A stretch of DNA of 5,503 nucleotides. It comes from Betaproteobacteria bacterium. GTDB taxonomy: Bacteria; Pseudomonadota; Gammaproteobacteria; Burkholderiales; SG8-39. Below the pieces are notes generated by a model, which was not told the DNA's origin, did not search any database, and saw only the letters and a list, made by a program, of their open reading frames with translations. The translations under genes were made by a program, and so were the position numbers. Positions 1-5,219 of the stretch are shown here, piece after piece (position 1 is the stretch's first letter; every line of letters starts with the position of its first letter). Where the stretch lies: positions 1 through 5,503 of the forward strand of contig JAAOZY010000172.1 in the NCBI GenBank assembly GCA_012274205.1. The letters run 5' to 3'.

Positions 1-221
1 AGGGCCACAGAGACGAGTCGCCGCGCTTTCGCAAGAAGGTGCGGCGGGTGAAACGCGGCAACCTCCACCCGGAGCAACACCAAATAGGCGGACTATGATG
101 CTGCTCGCTGAGTCCGCGGGTAGGTGGCTGGAGCCCTGGGGCAACCCAGGGCCTAGAGGAATGACCGTCATAGGGAGCGATCCCCGTAACAGAACCCGGC
201 TTACCGGCCGGCTTCACATTT
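1..221 (+). ncRNA. rnpB: RNase P RNA component, type A (3' part)
   Basis: This is the catalytic RNA of ribonuclease P, which removes the 5' leader from precursor tRNAs. The 5' end lies outside the window, so only the 3' part of the molecule is present. Recognisable elements are the L15 region around 69-87 (CCGGAGCAA followed by CCAAATAGG), a perfect 7-bp stem at the P16 position (88-94 with 111-117), and the GGGTAGG segment at 118-124, equivalent to the bases that pair with the tRNA 3' CCA. P18 is an 8-bp perfect stem (133-140 with 145-152) closed by a GCAA tetraloop. The universally conserved strand GCCTAGAGGAATGACCGTC is at 151-169, and the last conserved block ACAGAACCCGGCTTA at 190-204. 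A small hairpin at 173-185 (GGGAGCGATCCCC) probably corresponds to an optional helix near P19. The 3' end is set at about 217-221 by comparison with E. coli rnpB and is uncertain by several bases. Confidence 0.96.
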
Positions 222-233
222 CCATCGCTTGAA

Positions 234-263
234 CGCTGCGCCGCGCGCGCAAGCGCGGCAGCG
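234..263. terminator. GC-rich hairpin between convergent rnpB and RIO kinase gene
   Basis: Bases 240-246 (GCCGCGC) pair perfectly with 253-259 (GCGCGGC) around a 6-base loop. The stem extends through a 2-base bulge by CGCT (234-237) with AGCG (260-263), giving 11 base pairs. It lies just 3' of mature rnpB and 3 bases beyond the stop of the opposing gene. It is therefore placed to end transcripts from both sides, or to stop 3' exonucleases trimming the RNase P RNA precursor. Neither strand has a proper U-tract after it, so classical intrinsic termination is not established. Confidence 0.42.
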
Positions 264-266
264 CGA

Positions 267-1118
267 CTATTGCTCCAACGCCTGCTTGTAGCGCTGGCGC
301 GCGGCCTCTTCCTTGATCACTTCGTCGATTTCCCGCATCAGGCTTTGCACGTCGGCGGGCTGTTCGCTGCGCTCGAAGCGCCCGGTGAGCGCGATCTCCG
401 GGTGCAGCTTGCCGCTTTGGTAGATCGCCCAGATTTCGCGGCCGTAGTCGGTGGCCAGCAGTTCCGGCGCGTAGCGGCCGAACCAGGCGGTGAGATTGCC
501 TACGTCGCGCAGCAGCATGAATGCCGCGCTGTTGTTGCCCGCGGCGTCCACCGCCTGCGGCAGGTCGATGATCACCGGGCCGTCGGCGCCGACGAGCACG
601 TTGTATTCGGACAGGTCGCCGTGCACCAGGCCGGCGCACAGCATGCGCACCACCTGCATGATCAGCATGCGGTGCCAGGCCAGCGCCTGCGCTGCGCTGG
701 GCTCCAGGTCGTTGAGCCTCGGCGCCGCGTGGCCATTAGCGTCGGTGATCAGCTCCATCAGCAGCACGCCCTCGAGGAAGTTGTAGGGCGTGGGCACGCG
801 CACCCCGGCTGCCGCCAGCCGGCGCAGGGCGTCGACTTCGGCATGCTGCCAGGCCTGCTCCTGCTCCTGGCGCCCATAGCGCGAGCCCTTTTCCATGGCG
901 CGCGCGCGGCGGCTGTTCTTCACCCTGCGGCCTTCGGTGTATTGCACCGCCTGGCGGAAGCTGCGCTTGTTCGCCTCTTTGTACACTTTCGCGCAGCGCA
1001 CGTCCTCGCCGCAGCGCACGACATAGACCACGGCCTCCTTGCCGCTCATGAGTTGGCGCACGACCTCGTCGACCAGACCTTCCTCGACCAGCGGCAGCAG
1101 TCTTGCGGGGGTTTTCAT
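267..1118 (-). CDS. RIO1-family atypical serine kinase/ATPase
   Basis: This 283-residue protein has the compact RIO kinase fold. Visible motifs are a P-loop equivalent SGKEAVVY (25-32), the ATP-binding lysine in CAKVYK (K44), the catalytic loop HGDLSEYNVL (D168, N173) and the metal-binding loop IIDLPQAVD (D185), all close to the RIO1 signature. RIO1 acts in 40S maturation in eukaryotes and archaea; the bacterial versions (Pseudomonas PA4780-like, from memory) have no firmly known substrate. The ATG at 1118 is chosen because MKTPARLLPLVEEGLVDEV matches where bacterial homologues begin. An in-frame TTG at 1172 has a GGAG five bases upstream (1178-1181) and would add 18 residues rich in Pro, His and Arg, which I consider less likely. 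The gene stands alone, convergent with rnpB and divergent from the GTPase gene. A TAAAAT box at 1182-1187 is a possible -10. The family call is secure, but the cellular role is not. Confidence 0.94.
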   Translation of the reverse strand: MKTPARLLPLVEEGLVDEVVRQLMSGKEAVVYVVRCGEDVRCAKVYKEANKRSFRQAVQYTEGRRVKNSRRARAMEKGSRYGRQEQEQAWQHAEVDALRRLAAAGVRVPTPYNFLEGVLLMELITDANGHAAPRLNDLEPSAAQALAWHRMLIMQVVRMLCAGLVHGDLSEYNVLVGADGPVIIDLPQAVDAAGNNSAAFMLLRDVGNLTAWFGRYAPELLATDYGREIWAIYQSGKLHPEIALTGRFERSEQPADVQSLMREIDEVIKEEAARQRYKQALEQ

Positions 1119-1289
1119 GGGTGTCTTTCGGCGCGGCTCTGGCGCGCGATGGGGAGGCCGATGGGGATGCAAACGGGCTCCATTTTACGCCACCCTGCCG
1201 CGCGCTCCGGCCCTAATCGGCACGCCTGCCTATGTCCGGGGCGATACGGGCGATAATGGGCGTGTCCCCACTGCGCCGCAAAGTCCGAC
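1119..1289. promoter_or_regulatory. Divergent intergenic region with candidate promoters
   Basis: This 171-bp gap separates the 5' ends of the RIO kinase gene and the GTPase operon, so it should hold both promoters. On the minus strand TAAAAT (1182-1187) is a plausible -10 for the kinase. On the plus strand GATAAT (1252-1257), 32 bases before the GTPase start, is the best -10 for the operon. Neither has a recognisable TTGACA-like box at the expected distance, so the assignments rest on the -10 matches alone. The 8-mer GGGCGATA occurs twice in tandem (1239-1246 and 1248-1255), overlapping the plus-strand box. I see no small gene or riboswitch here. Confidence 0.35.
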
Positions 1290-2180
1290 ATGGCAATCCA
1301 ATGGTTCCCCGGCCACATGACTACCGCCCGCGACAAGGCTGCGGAGACCCTGGAGCGCATGGATGTCGTGATCGAGGTGCTCGATGCGCGCTGCCCCGAG
1401 GCGAGCAGCAATCCGATGATCAGGGAGCTGCGCCTGCAGCGCCAGCGACCCTGCCTGAAGCTGCTCAACAAGGCCGACCTGGCCGACGCGGAAGCGACCC
1501 GGGCCTGGCTCGCCTTTTACAACCGGCAGGATGGGGTCAAGGCGGTGGCGATTTCGTGCAAGAAACCCGGCGATGCGGCGCGGGTGCCGGCGCTGTGCCA
1601 GCTGCTCGCACCGCATCGCAACGAGGGCACCAAACCGCTGCGCATGCTGATCATGGGCATCCCCAACGTGGGCAAATCGACGCTGATGAATGCGCTGCTC
1701 AAGCGCCGCGTGGCGAAGGTCGGCGACGAACCGGCGGTGACCAAGTCGCAATTGAGCCTGGACCTGGGCAAGCACATGACCATCACCGACACACCCGGCC
1801 TGATGTGGCCGCGGATCGCGCACGACTCCGACGGCATGATGCTCGCCGCGAGCCACGCGATCGGCCGCAACGCCGTCATCGACGAGGAAGTGGCCGTCTT
1901 CCTCGCGCGCATTCTGCTCGAGCGCTACCCGGCCCGGCTCGCCGCGCGCTACGGCTTCGAGCCGCGCGGCCTCGACGCTCCCGGCGTGGTCGAGGCGGTG
2001 GCGCGCCGGCGCGGCTGCATCGTAAAGGGACGCGGCGGTGAACTCGACCGGGAGCGGGCGGCGCTGATCCTGCTGCAGGACTATCGCGACGGGACGCTCG
2101 GCCGCATCAGCCTGGAGACGCCGGAAACGCGCAGGGCGATGCTCGGTGCGGCCGAAGATCGCGTCCAGGCCGGAAAATAG
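1290..2180 (+). CDS. ylqF: Circularly permuted ribosome biogenesis GTPase, RbgA/YlqF family
   Basis: This 296-residue GTPase belongs to the family whose best-known member, Bacillus subtilis RbgA, drives late assembly of the 50S ribosomal subunit. The G motifs appear in the permuted order typical of the family. NKAD (60-63, G4) and a SCK (89-91, likely G5) come first, followed by the P-loop GIPNVGKST (123-131, G1), PAVT (148-151, G2 region with T151) and DTPG (167-170, G3). The N-terminal WFPGHM (5-10) contains H9, the position of the catalytic histidine in RbgA. Residues from about 180 on form the helical C-terminal domain expected for RNA contact. Length and start match the family, although no strong Shine-Dalgarno precedes the ATG. 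The G2 region reads PAVT where PGVT is usual. It is the first gene of an operon with the DUF1415 gene, which starts 3 bases after its stop. E. coli lacks a close orthologue, so the exact role in this organism is inferred. Confidence 0.93.
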   Translation: MAIQWFPGHMTTARDKAAETLERMDVVIEVLDARCPEASSNPMIRELRLQRQRPCLKLLNKADLADAEATRAWLAFYNRQDGVKAVAISCKKPGDAARVPALCQLLAPHRNEGTKPLRMLIMGIPNVGKSTLMNALLKRRVAKVGDEPAVTKSQLSLDLGKHMTITDTPGLMWPRIAHDSDGMMLAASHAIGRNAVIDEEVAVFLARILLERYPARLAARYGFEPRGLDAPGVVEAVARRRGCIVKGRGGELDRERAALILLQDYRDGTLGRISLETPETRRAMLGAAEDRVQAGK

Positions 2181-2183
2181 AAT

Positions 2184-2759
2184 ATGCAGGCGCGCGCAAG
2201 CGTAGCCGGCGCCGAGGCCGTTGTCGCCGCCACGGTGGCCTGGCTGGAAGCTGCGGTGATCGGCCTCGACCTGTGCCCGTTCGCGCGCGGCGTGCACGCC
2301 GGCAAGCGCATCCGCTATGCAGTTAGCGCGGCCGAGACCGCCGGGGGTCTGCTCGAAGCGCTGCTGGACGAATTGCGCACGCTCGCCGCGGCCGACCCGG
2401 GCGAGATCGAAACCACGCTGCTGATCCATCCGCAGGTGCTGGGCGATTTCCTCGACTACAACGATTTTCTCGACGTGGCCGAGGCTGCGGTGGACGAGCT
2501 TGCGCTCGGCGGCGTGATCCAGATCGCGAGCTTTCATCCGCAGTATCAGTTCGCCGGCACTGCGCCGGACGATGTCGGGAACTGCAGCAACCGCTCGCCC
2601 TACCCGATGCTGCATCTGCTGCGCGAGGCGAGCGTGGAGCGCGCCGTGGCGGCGCATCCGGACATCGACCGGATTCCGCAGCAGAACATCGAGACGCTGC
2701 GCCGCCTGGGCCGCGCGGGCTGGGACCGGCTGATGACGGATTCGCGCGCGAAAAAATAG
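2184..2759 (+). CDS. DUF1415 family protein, function unknown
   Basis: This 191-residue protein matches what I remember of the DUF1415 family. It has GLDLCPFA near the N-terminus (27-34, with C31), a central ASFHPQYQFAG (115-125, with H118), and a conserved block with D129-D130, N133 and NRSPYPMLHLLRE (136-148). The C-terminal part is PQQNIETLRRLGRAGW (165-180). No signal peptide or membrane segment is visible, so it is probably cytoplasmic. The invariant Cys, His, Asp and Asn residues suggest a binding or catalytic site, but no reaction is known to me. The ATG lies 3 bases after the GTPase stop, and a GGA at 2172-2174, inside the GTPase coding end, can serve as ribosome binding site, so the two genes are probably co-transcribed and perhaps translationally coupled. 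Its stop codon is inside the palindrome shared with the convergent waaF. Confidence 0.9.
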   Translation: MQARASVAGAEAVVAATVAWLEAAVIGLDLCPFARGVHAGKRIRYAVSAAETAGGLLEALLDELRTLAAADPGEIETTLLIHPQVLGDFLDYNDFLDVAEAAVDELALGGVIQIASFHPQYQFAGTAPDDVGNCSNRSPYPMLHLLREASVERAVAAHPDIDRIPQQNIETLRRLGRAGWDRLMTDSRAKK

Positions 2760-2768
2760 CGGCGCTAT
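2751..2768 (-). terminator. Candidate intrinsic terminator for the ilvE-waaF operon
   Basis: The perfect palindrome ATAGC-GGC-GCTAT (2756-2768) is flanked on its left by a run of six A (2751-2756). On the minus strand this reads as a 5-bp hairpin with a 3-base loop leading into six T, the layout of an intrinsic terminator just at the end of waaF. The stem is short and partly AT, so its efficiency may be low. On the plus strand there is no T-run after the hairpin. A 4-bp outer pairing (2747-2750 with 2771-2774) could lengthen the structure. Confidence 0.42.
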
Positions 2769-3853
2769 GGCGCGAGCGCGTCGAGCTCCGCCAGCACGCG
2801 CTGCGGCAGCAGATCGTTCATGCACCTGAAATGCCCGAGCGGGCAGGTGCGCGCGAAGCAGGGGCTGCACTCGATGTCTATCCTGGCGATGCGCGCCGAT
2901 CCGGGCTGCGCGGACAGCGACAGCGGCGGCGTGTGCGCCGGGCTGGAGGAGCCGTACAGCGCGACCAGCGGCTTGCCCAGCGCGGCGGCGACGTGCATCA
3001 GCCCCGAATCGTTGCTCACCACCAGTTTGGCGCAGGATATGAGATCGACCGCGGCGGCGAGCTCGGTCTGGCCGCACAGGTTGACGCAGGCCCCGCCGGA
3101 CTGCGCGCGGATTTCCTCTCCGATTTCCGCGTCCTTGTCCGAGCCGATCAGCCACACGGCGTAATTGCGCGCGGCGAGCGTGCGCGCGAGCGCGGCGAAA
3201 TGGCGCGCGGGCCAGCGCTTTGCCGGGCCGTACTCGGCGCCGGGGCAGAACACGGCGACCGGGCGCGAGCGGTCCAGGCCGAGGCGTGCGGTGGTGCGCG
3301 CGGTGTTCACCGGATCGGACTGCAGCCATACGCGCGGCAGCGGCCGCGGCAGCTCCGCGCCGGGCTTTTCCGCGAGCTGGGCGTAGCGTTCGGCCATCAG
3401 CGGCAGCTTCGCCGCGTCGAGCTTGTGCATCAGGTTGAGCAGGCCGTAGCGGAATTCGCCGGCGTAGCCCGCGCGCAGCGGTATGTCGGCGAAAAACGGT
3501 ATCAGCGCCGACTTGAAACTATTGGGCAGCACGATCGCCTGGTCGTAGCGCCGCTGGGCCAGCGCGCGCCCCAGCCGCCAGCGCTCGCGCAGCTTCAGCT
3601 CGCCGTGCGCGAACGGCGAGGCGATCACCTCTTCGATTTCGGGCATGCGCTCGAGCAGCGGGCCGCACCAGGGCGGTGCGAGCGCGTCTATGCGGACGCG
3701 TCCGAGCTTGTCATGCAGGCGCCGCAGCAGCGGCTGGGCGAGCAGGGTGTCGCCGATCCAGGATGGGGCGACGATGAGTATGCGCGGCATCGGGAGAGTC
3801 GCAAGGAGCGAAGCGGGCGCGGAGAGCGGCGCCTGGTTCTCGCCGCTACTCAC
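2765..3853 (-). CDS. waaF: ADP-heptose:LPS heptosyltransferase II
   Basis: WaaF adds the second L-glycero-D-manno-heptose, from ADP-heptose, to the inner core of lipopolysaccharide at the cytoplasmic face of the inner membrane. It is a GT-B glycosyltransferase of family GT9. In the 362-residue reading, PRILIVAPSWIGD (23-35, with the family's W-x-GD) opens the acceptor domain and NSFKSALIPFFA (111-122) follows. The donor domain has PGAEYGPAKRWP (204-215), SNDSGLMHVAAA (280-291) and YGSSSP (300-305). A Cys/His cluster (C329, C332, C337, H341, C344) near the end is, I believe, typical of this branch. Start choice is open. The GTG at 3853 has AGGA seven bases upstream (3861-3864), whereas the ATG at 3790 has no Shine-Dalgarno but sits exactly where homologues begin (MPRILIVAP), giving 341 residues. 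It is the last gene of the ilvE operon, 19 bases after the zinc-finger gene if GTG is used. No transmembrane segment is seen, as expected. Confidence 0.94.
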   Translation of the reverse strand: MSSGENQAPLSAPASLLATLPMPRILIVAPSWIGDTLLAQPLLRRLHDKLGRVRIDALAPPWCGPLLERMPEIEEVIASPFAHGELKLRERWRLGRALAQRRYDQAIVLPNSFKSALIPFFADIPLRAGYAGEFRYGLLNLMHKLDAAKLPLMAERYAQLAEKPGAELPRPLPRVWLQSDPVNTARTTARLGLDRSRPVAVFCPGAEYGPAKRWPARHFAALARTLAARNYAVWLIGSDKDAEIGEEIRAQSGGACVNLCGQTELAAAVDLISCAKLVVSNDSGLMHVAAALGKPLVALYGSSSPAHTPPLSLSAQPGSARIARIDIECSPCFARTCPLGHFRCMNDLLPQRVLAELDALAP

Positions 3854-3860
3854 GGCTCAT

Positions 3861-3864
3861 TCCT
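3861..3864 (-). promoter_or_regulatory. Shine-Dalgarno favouring the GTG start of waaF
   Basis: On the minus strand AGGA lies 7 bases before GTG 3853. An in-frame TGA at 3857-3859 makes that GTG the earliest possible start. Upstream of the alternative ATG 3790 the sequence is pyrimidine-rich (CTTGCGACTCTCCCG), with no purine tract. This argues that translation begins at 3853, or that the ATG is reached by re-initiation or without a Shine-Dalgarno. Confidence 0.5.
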
Positions 3865-3872
3865 GAGCTGCT

Positions 3873-4073
3873 TCAGTGCCCCTTGGGCGGGGCACCCTTG
3901 TACACGTAGCGCGTGCCGCAGTAAGGACAGAGCAGTTCGCCCGCCTTGGCCACGTCGAGGAACACGCGCGGATGCAGGTTCCACACCGGGGTCGAGGGCA
4001 TCGGACATTCCAGCGGCAGGTCTTTCTCGGTGACTTCGACCGTGCGCGGCTGTTGCTGTGCGGTGGCGGACAT
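3873..4073 (-). CDS. Small CHCC-type zinc-finger protein
   Basis: This 66-residue cytoplasmic protein has the arrangement of the zf-CHCC family, in which one zinc is bound by Cys-x(n)-His-x(n)-Cys-x2-Cys. The ligands are C23 (in LECPMP), H34 (WNLHPRVFLD), C49 and C52 (LCPYCGTRY). The same domain forms the C-terminal part of the mitochondrial complex I subunit NDUFS6. The function of the free-standing bacterial proteins is not known to me. Length is normal for the family and the N-terminal 20 residues are probably flexible. Its ATG overlaps the ilvE stop by one base (TGATG on the minus strand), which points to translational coupling; waaF follows 19 or 82 bases downstream depending on its start. 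Its place between ilvE and waaF does not by itself suggest a role, since the neighbours belong to unrelated pathways. Confidence 0.92.
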   Translation of the reverse strand: MSATAQQQPRTVEVTEKDLPLECPMPSTPVWNLHPRVFLDVAKAGELLCPYCGTRYVYKGAPPKGH

Positions 4074-5110
4074 CAGCGCTTCCCCTTTGCTTTCGGCTTG
4101 GATGCGGCGGATTTGGGCTTGCCTTTGGCAGGCCCGGACTTGGCCGCGGCCGTCTTTGGCTTGTTTCCGGCCGTTTTAGACTTGCCTGCGGCAACGGGCG
4201 CGAGCCAGGCCTGGTGCCGCTTGTCCCTGCCGTTGACCACTTCGAAGAACGCCTTCTGCAGCTTGGCGGTGACCGGGCCGCGGTGGCCGGCGCCGATCTT
4301 GCGCCCGTCGACTTCGCGTATCGGCGTGACTTCGGCCGCGGTGCCGGTGAAAAAGGCTTCGTCGGCGATGTACAGATCGTCGCGTGTCACGCGCCGCGGC
4401 GTGACCTTGTAGCCGAGTTCGGAGGCGAGCGTGATCACACTGTCGCGCGTGATGCCCATCAGTGCCGAAGTCAGCTCGGGCTCGTAGATGCAGCCGTTCT
4501 TCACGACGAACAGATTCTCACCGGCGCCCTCGGCAACGAAGCCGTCGACGTCGAGCAGCAGGCCTTCATCGTAGCCGTGCTCGACCGCCTCCTGGTTGGC
4601 GAGGATCGAGTTGGCATAGGTGCCCGAATACTTCGCGCGGCACATCGACACGTTCACATGGTGGCGCGCGAACGACGAAGTCTTCACGCGGATGCCTTTC
4701 TCCAGCCCTTCGGCGCCGAGATACGCGCCCCAGGGCCACGCCGCGATGGCGACATGCACCGTCGCGCCCTTGGGCGAGACCCCCATTTTCTCCGAGCCGT
4801 AGAAGGCGATCGGGCGCAGATAGCATTCCTCCAGCTTGTTCGCGCGCACCACTTCCGTGTGCGCTTCGATGATGACTTCCCGCGAATAGGGGATTTTCAT
4901 CATGTAGATATGCGCCGAGTTGTACAGGCGCTCGATGTGCTCGGGCAGGCGGAACACGGCCGTGCCGTTCACGGTGTTGTAGGCGCGAATGCCCTCGAAT
5001 ACCGCGAGGCCATAGTGCAGCGAGTGGGTGAGCACGTGCGTCGTCGCCGAGCGCCAGGGCACCAGCTTGCCGTCGTACCAGATATAACCGTCGCGGTCGG
5101 CCATCGACAT
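4073..5110 (-). CDS. ilvE: Branched-chain amino acid aminotransferase with basic C-terminal tail
   Basis: IlvE is the PLP-dependent enzyme that makes the last step of leucine, isoleucine and valine synthesis by transamination with glutamate. It is a fold-type IV class aminotransferase. Start is ATG 5110 (MSMADRDGYIWYDGK), with AAGGAG 9 bases upstream; an in-frame TTG at 5128 overlaps no better signal. Visible features are the substrate loop THSLHYGLAVFEGIRAY (28-44), R61 in HIERL (phosphate contact), K160 in RAKYSGTYANS (Schiff-base lysine), EGAGENLFVV (194-203) and the phosphate-binding FTGTAAEVTP (254-263). The catalytic domain ends near residue 306, where the family normally stops (about 305-310). 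A further 39 residues (307-345) consist almost entirely of Lys, Ala, Pro, Gly and Ser, with 12 lysines, resembling histone H1-like tails. It is the first gene of the operon with the zinc-finger gene and waaF. The enzymatic call is secure; the tail has no known function. Confidence 0.96.
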   Translation of the reverse strand: MSMADRDGYIWYDGKLVPWRSATTHVLTHSLHYGLAVFEGIRAYNTVNGTAVFRLPEHIERLYNSAHIYMMKIPYSREVIIEAHTEVVRANKLEECYLRPIAFYGSEKMGVSPKGATVHVAIAAWPWGAYLGAEGLEKGIRVKTSSFARHHVNVSMCRAKYSGTYANSILANQEAVEHGYDEGLLLDVDGFVAEGAGENLFVVKNGCIYEPELTSALMGITRDSVITLASELGYKVTPRRVTRDDLYIADEAFFTGTAAEVTPIREVDGRKIGAGHRGPVTAKLQKAFFEVVNGRDKRHQAWLAPVAAGKSKTAGNKPKTAAAKSGPAKGKPKSAASKPKAKGKR

Positions 5111-5119
5111 CGTTGCCAG

Positions 5120-5125
5120 CTCCTT
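5120..5125 (-). promoter_or_regulatory. Ribosome binding site of ilvE
   Basis: AAGGAG on the minus strand lies 9 bases before ATG 5110 and fixes the ilvE start there. The upstream in-frame TTG at 5128 would place this site inside the coding region. Confidence 0.8.
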
Positions 5126-5205
5126 CAAAACAATCCGAAAATGTTGCCAAATGCAGGGAGATGGTATTTTAGCGGAAAGCGGCCATTTGAGCAGCGCGCC
5201 GCCAC

Positions 5206-5211
5206 AAGGAG
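5206..5211 (+). promoter_or_regulatory. Ribosome binding site of the zinc-ribbon gene
   Basis: AAGGAG ends 8 bases before ATG 5220. This near-perfect site supports the start of a gene that is otherwise judged only from its first 94 codons. Confidence 0.8.
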
Positions 5212-5219
5212 TGCTTCAG

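Larger units (their letters stand above)
5111..5219. promoter_or_regulatory. Divergent promoter region of ilvE and the zinc-ribbon gene
   Basis: This 109-bp AT-richer gap must start transcription both ways. For ilvE, TAAAAT on the minus strand (5166-5171) is a good -10 with only a poor -35, giving a leader of about 50 bases, too short for a peptide attenuator. For the plus-strand gene, TTGCCA (5144-5149) and TATTTT (5165-5170) are separated by 15 bases, a suboptimal spacing. The two -10 boxes overlap, so the directions may compete. Inverted copies CAAATG (5148-5153) and CATTTG (5184-5189) bracket them and could be an operator or chance. Confidence 0.4.

Noticed and set aside
171..190. The small hairpin GGGAGCGATCCCC as a possible terminator inside the RNA gene
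   Set aside because: The conserved final block of RNase P RNA follows it, so it is an internal helix of the RNA rather than its end.
1170..1172. TTG as the start of the RIO kinase, with GGAG nearby
   Set aside because: The ATG at 1118 matches the known N-terminus of bacterial homologues. The added residues are low-complexity, and the likely -10 box lies almost against this TTG.
270..1256. A 328-codon plus-strand open frame opposite the RIO kinase gene
   Set aside because: It is a composition-driven shadow. The minus strand has all RIO catalytic motifs in the right order.
1230..3329. A 699-codon open frame on the minus strand opposite the GTPase and DUF1415 genes
   Set aside because: It is an antisense shadow produced by high GC at third codon positions. 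Its translation is dominated by Arg, Ala, His and Gly, shows no domain, and spans two well-supported genes plus the end of waaF.
2831..4033. A 400-codon plus-strand open frame opposite waaF and the zinc-finger gene
   Set aside because: The translation is Arg/Ala/Gly-rich with no recognisable motif, and the opposite strand encodes two clear protein families.
3850..4194. A 114-codon minus-strand frame across the ilvE tail and zinc-finger gene
   Set aside because: It is out of frame with both, is Pro/Arg/Ser-rich, and overlaps genes with clear family matches.
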